Positions 10,885 to 18,881 of a stretch of 64,000 nt of DNA are shown in pieces (position 1 is the first letter of the stretch; every line of letters starts with the position of its first letter). A model generated the notes under the pieces. That model was not told where the DNA came from and searched no databases. It was given only the letters and a program-made list of their open reading frames with translations. The stretch is taken from positions 13,029,013 through 13,093,012 of the forward strand of contig JARWKL010000007.1 of assembly GCA_029961685.1 (NCBI GenBank), given 5' to 3'. The stretch is from Aristolochia californica. Taxonomy: Eukaryota > Streptophyta > Magnoliopsida > Piperales > Aristolochiaceae. Both the position numbers and the translations under genes were made by a program.

Positions 10885-11313
10885 CTGGAACCTTTTAGAA
10901 AAATCGAATATCTTGATTTAAGAATAGCAGCAAAGACAGAACCTAAGTTTATAGGATCTAGTTCATTAAAGTGTCATTTCAATAGTGAAGAACACAGTTT
11001 ACACGGTCAGAACTCTCAACTAAATAGTATAACAGACTTACTGATAAGTTTAGGAATATCTTTACAGTTAAAGCTTACAGACTTAGAATATTCTCTAGCT
11101 AAAATTCAAGAAGAAATAAAAAATTTAAAGAACAAAGTTGGGAACTTAGCAGAGAATATAGATTATATAAAAACAAGTAAAGGAACCCAAAACTTAGATA
11201 AAGAAATAGAATCTATTACACAAAAATTAAGAAATATAAAAATTGACCAAAGTAGACCCAGTACTAGCAAAAAACCATGGCTATTTTTAGGCGAAGTACC
11301 TCAGAAGAAATGA
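10885..11313 (+). CDS. Coiled-coil, virion-associated-protein-like ORF
   Basis: A 142-residue product if translated from CTG at 10885, which has A at -3 and G at +4; the frame is open from 10822, just after the TAG of the small hydrophobic ORF. There is no ATG in any plus-strand frame from 10630 to 11276, so initiation must be non-AUG, as in RTBV ORF I and some badnavirus ORF I. The central part is heptad-like (Leu/Ile-rich with Glu/Lys, roughly codons 55-110) and the C-terminus is basic with Pro. This resembles the virion-associated protein of badna- and caulimoviruses, which binds capsid through a coiled coil and a basic tail. The assignment rests on position and composition, not on a recognised motif. 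The 3' end overlaps the polyprotein by 37 nt in another frame. Confidence 0.75.
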   Translation: MEPFRKIEYLDLRIAAKTEPKFIGSSSLKCHFNSEEHSLHGQNSQLNSITDLLISLGISLQLKLTDLEYSLAKIQEEIKNLKNKVGNLAENIDYIKTSKGTQNLDKEIESITQKLRNIKIDQSRPSTSKKPWLFLGEVPQKK

Positions 11314-14300
11314 CAAACTCCTTTAGAAATTTAAATCTTTTAGACAAACTTACGGGAAAAAGTAATTCTTCCCAACAAGATATTCAATTAGATGATATAA
11401 TAGACGTAGATCAAGATCTAACTATCTTTAGTAATAATCAATTGAATCTTTTAAATCCTAGACAACTTTACAGAACAGGGCCTCTTAATTTCCATACAGG
11501 ATTGTTTAGACATTATAGAGAAATTCAGATAAGTTGCATAGGACAAGATTCAGTAAATGTAAATTTAATAGCAGAACAAGCTTTTAGAGAAATAAAAAAG
11601 ATGTATTCTTTAATCCATTTAGGTCTTATTGTTATTGGAGTTAAAGGATTAGGAAGAAAACATTTAGGAACAAAAACCTTGCTTAGCATATATGATGATA
11701 GATGGGCAGACCCCAAAAAGGCTATGTTAGGAATTACAGAAATTGATATGAACCAAAACGGAGGCATCTTTTACTGTTCCCCAGATTTCCTTCTAGGATT
11801 ACATGACTTTAGGAAATATATAAAAGTAGGAATTCAAACTAAAGGATATGATTCTTTCGTAGGAAATAATCTTTTGTTGTGTATTGGCTTTTTAGGTAGA
11901 TGTACTAGTTCTAGCACAACCAAGTTTAAGATAAAAATTGATGATGTAGTGAATTTAATTGGTAATAAAGGTATTAAGCTTCTAAAACCTATAAAATTTG
12001 CTCCCGAAGAATTAGCTGGACTAGACTGGAATCTAAAATTTAGAGAAGAAAAAATTATTAGTCCAGAAGAAAGTTTAATGTATACAGATACAAAAGGCAA
12101 TGTAAATATTAGATTCAATAGTTATGAACAAAGAAATACCGAAGAGACTGAATCAATCTCTAGTGAAAATTATGATCTAGTTAATCTAGAGTTAGATGAA
12201 AAACAATTAGATGAAATTATTTATCCAAAGGAATTAGAATTACATCTTTCTGAAAGAGAGCTCTTACATTTAGAAGAAGATCTTATAAAAAATAAAAGAA
12301 TAAAAGAGGAAGAATATTTATATTACGACCAAGACTTAAATATCAGAATTGGTACTATGCCCTTAGCTCCTTCAGACATAGACTTAACCAGTATCAAAGA
12401 CTTTATGGAAGCAGAAAGCTCTTCCGTTAATAATCCTCTTAATTACACAACCTATACTACACCTCCTCCAAGAGAAGTCTTTCATTCAGGAAATATGCCA
12501 AGAATACCATATACGGAATCCATAACTTTAGAAAAACCAGTACATCCTAGAGGTAAGAGAAAAGATGTAGAAAGACCCATTACTTTCCAAGACAAAGGAA
12601 AAGGAAAAATCCTTAACCTATCTGCTCATGACCCTCAAGAATGGACTACTGTGCTAGATCTTTGGAAAAATCAGGTAGTCTCAGACTATATCCAACATTT
12701 CCAGTCTCAAGATGTAGAAGAAATGTATAGATATTTAGAAACCTTCCTAGGAGAAAGTACTAAAGCTCTTTGGGAAAGTTACAAAAGATATAACCCAACT
12801 GAATTTGGACAGTTAATGACCTTAGGATCAAATCCTTATAATTTTGTTAATAAAATATTTCAGTTAGTTACTGGAGAAGACCCTAATTTAGGTTCCATAA
12901 CTCTCCAAAGAGATGCTGTAATACATTTAGAACAGTTAAGCCTTTACAATTACAAATATGTCAAAAAATTCTTACAAGACTATTTTTATTATACATGTAT
13001 TTCAGGAAATGCTTTTAATAAAGATTTAGGTATCAAACTTTTTAGAAAATTACCAGGAGCTCTAGGAAAGGAAATTTATGATAAATGGCAGAAAATAGAA
13101 GAACCTCATCCTAATAGTGTTTTTTCTATTGGTCAAAGAACTAAATTCATTATGCAAGTCCTACAAGAAAAATGTACTGATATTCAGATCCAAAGACAAC
13201 TTAAAGGAGATGATTTCGGATTCTGTAAACAAATTTATACAGCCCAAGCTTATGGCCTTAAAGAGAAACCTAATCCTAGAAAACCAAATAAATTTAGAAA
13301 ACAGTATTTTATTAGAAGATCTAAAAGTAGAAAACCCTATTTGAATAGAGACAGACATGTTCGGCGCTTTAATCCTAAAAGAACATATAAAAATAAATTA
13401 GCCTGTTATATTTGTGGTCAGAATGAACATCTTGCTAATACCTGTCCTAAACGACAAAATATTAACTCTAGAAGATCAACATTAGTAGAAAATGTACAAC
13501 AAGACCTCATAGAAGTAGATGAATACATGTCTGATTCCGAATCCATATACAGTATAGTCAGTCTTTCCATGATAGGAATATCCTCCGATTCAGACTCTGA
13601 CTCAGACCTTATCTTAGATGAAGAATATCAAACCGATTTCATGGATGTTTCTCAAGAATGTTCTCATAATTGGTTATGGTTTACTGGTTTAGATAGTAAT
13701 CCCTGCTTTCAGTGTAAATGGTATCCTAGCAAGAAGCAGCGTGCCAAATGCTCTTTGTGCTTTATTGAAGCCTGTTTATCCTGTCTTAGTCAATTAGGCA
13801 TCCAACCTACCTCCACTACCCAGTCTGACAAGATATCCTCCACTAAGATAGAAATTCTCTCTAGAAAAATCAGTAACTGTGAAGATGAAATCACTTTATT
13901 AAAGCATAGATTAGACGCCTTAGAACAAGACTCCTATGATGGGATTACGGTCACCCCATCTCCTACCCCAGATGTTTCTTTTGTCTGTAATCAAGACAAA
14001 TCTTTTTCCAGCATTCTTGTCCGAGCTAAGCTTACCTTTCCAGACAAGCACTCTATCGTCCTCGATGCTTTGGTAGATTCTGGATGTACAAAGTGTATCA
14101 TCCATAGACGTCTTGTCCCTCGCCAATATATCAAACATACTTCCAAAACTGTTATGAGCCAACAGGTAGATGGTACTTACAACCCTTATACTCAATATGT
14201 AGATAATGGTCAGATTCAGTTCTTTACTAACTGTTCTACCTTCTCTGCTTCTTATCCATTACCCCTCACGTGGGTTAGAGACCTTAAACTTAAAGTAGAC

Positions 14301-16268
14301 TTTATTTTAGGTCTTAATTTTATCCTTCATAATAATGGCTCCCTCACTATTTCTCGTGATTACCTTCACTTCCATAAAAATTCTAGTATAGTTCCTGTCC
14401 AAACCTCTTATTCTCCTACCCTTTCAGCGGAGCGTGGTGGCCCCTCAGTAGCATCAACCTCCAAATCCAAATCAGCTGCTACATGTCAATGCCCTATTTT
14501 AGGTAGTTGTAAACAAACAACCCCACCAGCCACCTTAGAAGCCTTAGCCCAACATGTCGAAACCACTTTAGAAAAATTAGACAATAAACTTTTATGTTAC
14601 GAAGATATCGTTGATGTTCCTGTCACTTTAGGAGATACCTCAACCCTAACAGAAACCTCAGATGCTGGAATAATCTCAGTTCCCAGTTCCCCGGAATACT
14701 TGGAAGAAGCCATGGAAGAAACAGAAGACTTTGAAGATTGGATTGAAAGAATGGTAGAATTAGACTATACTTTCTTAGATACAGAAAAACTATACTTAGA
14801 AATTGTAAATATTAATCACAAAGATAAACACCAATTACAGCAAATTATAGATAAACTTGACCAATTAGAATATTTTGGAGACAATCCTTTGAAATATTGG
14901 GAAAATAATCATATTCAGTGTAGATTAGAAGTCCTAAACCCAAGTTACATAGTAAAAACAGCAAACATAGAAGCTACGAACTTAGATAAAGAAGATTTTA
15001 AAATGCATATAAATGAATTATTAAAATTAGGCATCATTAGAAAATCTATCAGTCCCCATAGATCAGCTGCTTTTATTGTTCGAAAACATAGTGAACTAAA
15101 AAGAGGAAAATCTAGAATGGTAATTAATTATAAAAGACTAAATGACAATACTGTAACTGATAGTTATAATATCCCAGATAAGACTCAATTAATTAATAAA
15201 ATTCAAGACAAAAAGATTTTTAGCAAATTTGACTGTAAATCAGGTTTCTGGCAAATCAAAATGCACCCAGATAGTATAGAATGGACAGCCTTTACCTGCC
15301 CAGAAGGACATTTTGAGTGGTTAGTAATGCCTTTTGGTTTGAAGAATGCCCCAGCAATTTTCCAGAGAAAAATGGACAATATATTTAGAAAATATGATAA
15401 TTTTGTCTTAGTGTATATAGATGATATCTTAGTTTTTAGTAAATCAATCGAAGACCATATAGGACATTTGCAACTAGTCTTAGCCACTTTTATGCAGGAA
15501 GGCATTATAATTAGTAAAACAAAAATTGAATTATTTAAAGAGTATATCAAGTTTTTAGGAGTAAACATTGGACAAGGCCAGATTGAATTACAGGATCATA
15601 TTTCAAAGAAAATTTTAGAAATGCCTGATGACCTGTCAGATACCAAACAATTACAAAAATTTTTAGGATTAGTAAATTATGCCAGACCTTTTCTTAAAGA
15701 TATAGGTAAACTAATAGGACCCCTATATAATAAAACCTCTCCCACAGGACAAAAATTCTTTAACCAAGAAGATAAGAATTTGGTCAAAAAAGTTAAAGAA
15801 AAAGTAAAAACTTTGCCTAAATTACAAATGCCTTTAGATTCAGATTACCTTATAATCGAAACAGATGGCAGCAACTTAGGATGGGGAGGAGTTTTGATTG
15901 CCAAACCCCACCAATACAGTAGTAAAGATGAAGAACATATTTGTAGTTATGCTAGTGGAAAGTTTAAAGAAAAGGGAAATATGAGTAGTATTGATTCTGA
16001 AATTTTAGCAGTCATTTACTCGTTAGAATCCTTTAGATTGTTTATCATTAATAAACCAGAATTCACTTTAAGAACAGATTGTGAAGCAATAGTAAAATAT
16101 TTTCAGAAAAGTAAAGAAAATAAAATTAGCCGGAGACGGTGGTTAAACTTAGTTGATATTATTACCGGTAATGGTTACAAAGTAATTTTTGAACACATTA
16201 AAGGAAAAAATAATAGTCTTGCAGATTCTTTAAGCAGAAGATTTTTTGACCAAAAATTTATTTCTTGA
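11277..16268 (+). CDS. Pararetroviral polyprotein MP-CP-PR-RT-RNase H, intact
   Basis: 1,663 residues, close to RTBV P3 in length. Order: 30K-type movement protein (about 60-240, with GLIVIGVKGLGRKHLG and SIYDDRW); acidic linker; coat protein (about 430-700) with a basic C-terminus; CCHC finger C710-C713-H718-C723; acidic SDSDSDSD patch (about 770-777); second finger C810-X2-C813-X11-C825-X2-C828-X4-C833-X2-C836, the badnavirus/tungrovirus pattern; aspartic protease with VDSGC at 933-937; a further Cys cluster C1070, C1072, C1078; reverse transcriptase (about 1235-1480) with YIDD at 1380-1383; RNase H with D1530, E1575, D1601, D1650. The start ATG has strong context (ACCATGG) and is the first ATG after the small hydrophobic ORF. 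The product should be cut by its protease into movement, capsid and replication proteins. No stop or frameshift is seen. Confidence 0.97.
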   Translation: MAIFRRSTSEEMTNSFRNLNLLDKLTGKSNSSQQDIQLDDIIDVDQDLTIFSNNQLNLLNPRQLYRTGPLNFHTGLFRHYREIQISCIGQDSVNVNLIAEQAFREIKKMYSLIHLGLIVIGVKGLGRKHLGTKTLLSIYDDRWADPKKAMLGITEIDMNQNGGIFYCSPDFLLGLHDFRKYIKVGIQTKGYDSFVGNNLLLCIGFLGRCTSSSTTKFKIKIDDVVNLIGNKGIKLLKPIKFAPEELAGLDWNLKFREEKIISPEESLMYTDTKGNVNIRFNSYEQRNTEETESISSENYDLVNLELDEKQLDEIIYPKELELHLSERELLHLEEDLIKNKRIKEEEYLYYDQDLNIRIGTMPLAPSDIDLTSIKDFMEAESSSVNNPLNYTTYTTPPPREVFHSGNMPRIPYTESITLEKPVHPRGKRKDVERPITFQDKGKGKILNLSAHDPQEWTTVLDLWKNQVVSDYIQHFQSQDVEEMYRYLETFLGESTKALWESYKRYNPTEFGQLMTLGSNPYNFVNKIFQLVTGEDPNLGSITLQRDAVIHLEQLSLYNYKYVKKFLQDYFYYTCISGNAFNKDLGIKLFRKLPGALGKEIYDKWQKIEEPHPNSVFSIGQRTKFIMQVLQEKCTDIQIQRQLKGDDFGFCKQIYTAQAYGLKEKPNPRKPNKFRKQYFIRRSKSRKPYLNRDRHVRRFNPKRTYKNKLACYICGQNEHLANTCPKRQNINSRRSTLVENVQQDLIEVDEYMSDSESIYSIVSLSMIGISSDSDSDSDLILDEEYQTDFMDVSQECSHNWLWFTGLDSNPCFQCKWYPSKKQRAKCSLCFIEACLSCLSQLGIQPTSTTQSDKISSTKIEILSRKISNCEDEITLLKHRLDALEQDSYDGITVTPSPTPDVSFVCNQDKSFSSILVRAKLTFPDKHSIVLDALVDSGCTKCIIHRRLVPRQYIKHTSKTVMSQQVDGTYNPYTQYVDNGQIQFFTNCSTFSASYPLPLTWVRDLKLKVDFILGLNFILHNNGSLTISRDYLHFHKNSSIVPVQTSYSPTLSAERGGPSVASTSKSKSAATCQCPILGSCKQTTPPATLEALAQHVETTLEKLDNKLLCYEDIVDVPVTLGDTSTLTETSDAGIISVPSSPEYLEEAMEETEDFEDWIERMVELDYTFLDTEKLYLEIVNINHKDKHQLQQIIDKLDQLEYFGDNPLKYWENNHIQCRLEVLNPSYIVKTANIEATNLDKEDFKMHINELLKLGIIRKSISPHRSAAFIVRKHSELKRGKSRMVINYKRLNDNTVTDSYNIPDKTQLINKIQDKKIFSKFDCKSGFWQIKMHPDSIEWTAFTCPEGHFEWLVMPFGLKNAPAIFQRKMDNIFRKYDNFVLVYIDDILVFSKSIEDHIGHLQLVLATFMQEGIIISKTKIELFKEYIKFLGVNIGQGQIELQDHISKKILEMPDDLSDTKQLQKFLGLVNYARPFLKDIGKLIGPLYNKTSPTGQKFFNQEDKNLVKKVKEKVKTLPKLQMPLDSDYLIIETDGSNLGWGGVLIAKPHQYSSKDEEHICSYASGKFKEKGNMSSIDSEILAVIYSLESFRLFIINKPEFTLRTDCEAIVKYFQKSKENKISRRRWLNLVDIITGNGYKVIFEHIKGKNNSLADSLSRRFFDQKFIS

Positions 16269-16271
16269 CAG

Positions 16272-17312
16272 ATGGATTTTTCTGCTCATACTCGGCCACC
16301 TTCATCGTCTTCTTCTAGATATAATACTTATGGCCAAGAATTTTTAAGTTTTGGTAACCAGAAATTAGTAGTTTTTCCTAAATCAAATATTACTTTCAAG
16401 ACTTTGCCATCAGTTACCGTTACTAAAGAAGAACAATGTCTCTTAGATAACTTGTGGTTAGCTTATCAAAGAAATCCCAAAGACCAAAAGTATTTCCTTG
16501 CTTGTCTCAATGGTCTCTCAGAATATTTTACTCAAAAGAAAAAAGGGTTTAATTTTTACGTCGTCTTTCAAGGTCACACTCCAGGAGTCTTTCATTCCTG
16601 GACTGAAGTTGTCTCTAGTATTCAGAATTTCCCAAAACCTGTTTATAAAGGCTTTACCAATCTCCAAGAAGCACTCGAGGCAGCAAAGTTAACTATTGGC
16701 ACAAATTATTATATTGCTCCCTCTCTCAGACACATTAGAGAAGATCAAGTTACTTACAGTGTAGCAAAAGACACTAAAAAGATAATTTTTTGTGATCATT
16801 GCGAGACACTTACCAAGACTATCCAAAGACTCAATGAAAAAAGACGACTCTTAGAAGAGAAAAATGATTTTCAGAAAGAATATATTGAAACCTTAGAAAG
16901 AGAAAACAGAATGTGGAAGGCGAAAGCTACAGGTATGTTCTCAACTCAGCCCCCTACTAGTGAAGGGTATTCACTAGCTAGTCCGGTGCAAACGGCCACC
17001 GGTAAAGACACATCAAGTCCGTTGATGGCTGGGCATTTGCCAAAAATGCCAAAAGAAAAAGAAAAAGAAGAAGAAAGAAAAGACCAACAGACAAAAACTT
17101 TGGTAGAGAAAGAAGAAATAAAGAAAATGATGGACGATTATTTTACTCAGTATCTGAAAGAACAAGGATATGGTCTCAGAAGCTCCTCAGACACTTCCAG
17201 TAAGACTGATTCCACTGGGACCCAAACTTTACAGTGCTATTCTCAAGAAGAAGAAGATTGTGAATACGACTCAGAGGCTATCCATAATCTTCTTACATCA
17301 GAAGGCAAGTAG
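16272..17312 (+). CDS. ORF VI-type viroplasmin/transactivator-like protein, intact
   Basis: 346 residues. Residues 95-140 (FYVVFQGHTPGVFHSW onward to LQEALEAA) fit the caulimovirus ORF VI domain, related to the RNase H1 N-terminal fold and found in the inclusion-body/transactivator proteins. A CDHC motif at 174-177 precedes a predicted coiled coil (about 178-216), then a low-complexity part with a Lys/Glu run (260-270) and an acidic C-terminus. Shorter than the roughly 520-residue CaMV P6. It starts 3 nt after the polyprotein TGA and in the same frame, so it could be reached by reinitiation, a spliced or subgenomic RNA, or rare UGA readthrough. By family it should form viroplasms and aid polycistronic translation; this is inferred from the domain only. 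Confidence 0.9.
   Translation: MDFSAHTRPPSSSSSRYNTYGQEFLSFGNQKLVVFPKSNITFKTLPSVTVTKEEQCLLDNLWLAYQRNPKDQKYFLACLNGLSEYFTQKKKGFNFYVVFQGHTPGVFHSWTEVVSSIQNFPKPVYKGFTNLQEALEAAKLTIGTNYYIAPSLRHIREDQVTYSVAKDTKKIIFCDHCETLTKTIQRLNEKRRLLEEKNDFQKEYIETLERENRMWKAKATGMFSTQPPTSEGYSLASPVQTATGKDTSSPLMAGHLPKMPKEKEKEEERKDQQTKTLVEKEEIKKMMDDYFTQYLKEQGYGLRSSSDTSSKTDSTGTQTLQCYSQEEEDCEYDSEAIHNLLTSEGK
17051..17083 (+). promoter_or_regulatory. Polypurine tract, candidate plus-strand primer
   Basis: 33 uninterrupted purines inside the ORF VI-like coding region (Lys/Glu codons), upstream of the promoter. Position and purity would suit an RNase H-resistant plus-strand primer, but the G-rich core usual for such primers is absent and codon composition alone could explain it. 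Confidence 0.3.
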
Positions 17313-17755
17313 AAGAATTATTACAAAAGGACAAGATGACAAGACAGCATCCTTAGCAAGGTTTATCATCAGAAGAATTATTATAAAAGACAAGACGTTC
17401 TGACAACATCAAGACTTATCAAGACTCAGAAAGAAGATCTGGCAAATCTTATCCTTAGCAAGACTTATCCGTTGGAAGACAAAATAAGCCTTATCATGTA
17501 CAGCTGCCCTTTACTTTATGTCACCTTTACTTTGTGTCATGTCACTTTACTTTGTGTCATATTTGTACTCTTTACTTTATGTCACATTTTACTTTATGTC
17601 ATTTGGTTAGTAACCAAAGGTCCAGGCCGCACACCTGTAAAGCCAAAAGGACAACTCACTGTCGATGGGGCCCAATGAGCACCCGGGTGATTCCTTTGGT
17701 CTAACTGTCGGCCAAGTTTAGCTATAAGTACTCCTCTTGTAAACCTTTGAGAAAC
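17313..17755 (+). promoter_or_regulatory. 3' region and pregenomic RNA promoter (lineage A)
   Basis: Five 15-mers of the form CTTTACTTTRTGTCA start at 17509, 17525, 17545, 17570 and 17587 (the last begins TTTT). Their complement contains TGACAYAAAG, loosely like bZIP/as-1 half-sites. They are followed by a palindrome TTTGGTTAGTAACCAAA (17602-17618), a GGGGCCCAATGAG block with an embedded CCAAT (near 17668), and a TATA box TATAAGTA (17723-17730). The predicted transcription start is near 17755. The arrangement of upstream activating repeats, then TATA, then a long leader is that of caulimovirid 35S-type promoters. Confidence 0.75.
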
Positions 17756-17797
17756 ATATATGAAGAAGTTGTTTGCTCACACCCTTTGCTGCTTACG

Positions 17798-17830
17798 ATG
17801 AGTTCCATGTCTTCTCCTCTTGCCCTCTAA
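17798..17830 (+). CDS. 10-codon leader uORF
   Basis: First well-placed ATG, about 42 nt from the predicted cap. An earlier ATG at 17760 lies about 5 nt from the cap and is probably skipped. The uORF is short, cap-proximal and identical in lineages A and B, and position-conserved in lineage C. In other caulimovirids such a uORF before leader structure directs ribosome shunting. Confidence 0.5.
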   Translation: MSSMSSPLAL

Positions 17831-18244
17831 TTCTCTCGCACAAATCCTTGTAAGTTTCCTATCTTCTTCCGACTCTATTTCTTAAGTTCTTTTCGGGACC
17901 TTCCTCCGGGTTCCTCCTGGTCTTTTCCCTGTATGACTTCTGGCTAACTTCAAGTTCATCTTAGGCTAACAGTAATAGCATTGTGTAATCCTTTGAGGGT
18001 TCACGGTCCTTAGTTCCACTTGTTGCCCGTTTATGTCTTCTGAGACCAAGGGCTTATTGTATGTGTGGAATGTTGATGGAGCCCGTGCCCAAAGCTTTTG
18101 CTAGGAAAGCACACACCTCTGTTAGTCCTAAGTGGTGAGACCAGTTCGGAAGTCTAACAGGAGAAAAAAGTCAGGAGACCCCTCAGGAAGTTTGCTTACA
18201 TCGTTTCCTTGTTTGGTTTTCATCGTTTCCTTGTTTGGTTGTTC

Positions 18245-18316
18245 ATGATTATTCTGTTTATCACTCTTGGTATTGTAGTTCTTGCTCTCATCCTTACTGC
18301 TTTCGTTGTCTGTTAA
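18245..18316 (+). CDS. 23-codon hydrophobic mini-ORF
   Basis: Encodes a peptide that is almost entirely one membrane-spanning segment (Ile, Leu, Val, Phe, Ala), with no charged residues. Lineage B differs by one Val to Ile change (G to A), which is conservative. It lies inside the predicted intron, so it could be made only from unspliced RNA. Function unknown; it may be a chance ORF. Confidence 0.35.
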   Translation: MIILFITLGIVVLALILTAFVVC

Positions 18317-18464
18317 ACTAAGTAGTCACAGATTGGGTATATTAGGCTGGAATACCGCTGGGTGAGGGTTCTACCCTGACAGCCGCCTCTGCTCCCAACA
18401 GGCCTCTGTCTGAAGGGACCAAGCGTCGCTCCCGGAGGCTACAACGCCGCCGTACCCTTTCTTT

Positions 18465-18596
18465 ATGTTCATTTGGCTTGTCTTCTTCTTTCTTCACCAG
18501 GTTGCTAGACTTGTTCTTCGATATTTACCTACTGCATATATATACTTAGCTTTGTTTTATAAGACTTTACAAGAATACGCCTTTATTTTTACATAA
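18465..18596 (+). CDS. 43-codon hydrophobic ORF spanning the predicted acceptor
   Basis: Starts MFIWLVFFFL, then has a basic stretch (RLVLR) and a second hydrophobic segment, ending at TAA 18594. Identical in lineages A and B. The splice acceptor AG at 18500 falls inside it, so splicing removes its start. Not recognised as any family. Confidence 0.35.
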   Translation: MFIWLVFFFLHQVARLVLRYLPTAYIYLALFYKTLQEYAFIFT

Positions 18597-18760
18597 TAGG
18601 TATCTTTTCTGTTATTTGGTTTTTACTTATTCTTAGTATAAGACTTTTTGAATATTTTGTTTGGATTCCTCAGTGTTTGGAAGAATTATTAGAATCTGAC
18701 TTTTTCTTATTTAGTGCTATTATAATTAAGTGTTTAGAAAAAATATATGCTCTTTGTTAA
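18563..18760 (+). CDS. 65-codon hydrophobic open frame without ATG
   Basis: Open from just after a TAA (18560) to TAA 18758-18760, overlapping the 43-codon ORF by 34 nt and the 63-codon ORF by 14 nt. It contains a strong hydrophobic segment and Glu pairs. The only A/B difference noticed in it (TCT to TCC at 18608-18610) is synonymous in this frame. It would need a non-AUG start or frameshift. Listed as a possible gene only. Confidence 0.25.
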   Translation, partial: DFTRIRLYFYIIGIFSVIWFLLILSIRLFEYFVWIPQCLEELLESDFFLFSAIIIKCLEKIYALC

Positions 18761-18881
18761 TATTGCATTAGTAATAATCTTTAGTAATTTTGCGCTTTTT
18801 AGTTTTATTTGTTTTGTTTTATCCCTAAATAATTATATTAGAGTATTTGAGACTCCGATCTGGGGAAATTACTCTTCTTAA
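18747..18881 (+). pseudogene. 63-codon hydrophobic ORF, truncated at inversion
   Basis: First 37 codons are intact to 18857; the inversion joint then adds seven foreign codons and a TAA. This marks the 3' end of the plus-strand genome, giving about 110 bp of terminal redundancy with 10636-10740. Confidence 0.8.

Larger units (their letters stand above)
17756..18746 (+). promoter_or_regulatory. Long pregenomic RNA leader with predicted intron
   Basis: About 1 kb from the predicted cap site to the 63-codon ORF. It holds a 10-codon uORF at 17798-17830 (ATG to TAA), 20 nt before a consensus donor CTTGTAAGTTT (GT at 17850). The best acceptor is the pyrimidine tract ending TTCTTCACCAG at 18500, giving a 651-nt intron. 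Small ORFs inside the intron include 25 codons at 18061-18138 and hydrophobic ones listed separately. From 18501 to 18746 there is no ATG. No canonical AATAAA was found, so the polyadenylation site is undetermined. Confidence 0.7.

Noticed and set aside
11266..11277. A-run before the polyprotein ATG as a -1 frameshift signal (A AAA AAC)
   Set aside because: The heptamer is not in register with the coiled-coil frame, whose codons there are AAA AAA, and a stop in the polyprotein frame (11265-11267) leaves almost no overlap. A strong ATG explains initiation.
15203..15568. 121-codon antisense frame opposite the RT region, repeated in every copy
   Set aside because: Shadow of the conserved RT coding strand with no start context or recognisable domain. 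The same holds for the recurrent antisense frames of 80, 91, 94 and 102 codons.
17170..17403. 77- to 83-codon frame overlapping the end of the ORF VI-like gene
   Set aside because: Starts at a non-ATG codon in another frame of a conserved gene and runs into the 3' region. It varies in length with the 35-bp duplication and has no recognisable features.
17509..17601. CRISPR-like or host minisatellite reading of the 15-mer array
   Set aside because: The repeats are adjacent or separated by only a few bases, lie just upstream of a TATA box and recur at the same place in every complete viral unit, so they are promoter elements.
10630..18857. Assignment to Petuvirus or florendoviruses because of the single large polyprotein
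   Set aside because: The exact badnavirus/tungrovirus second finger and the separate coiled-coil and ORF VI-type ORFs do not fit those groups.
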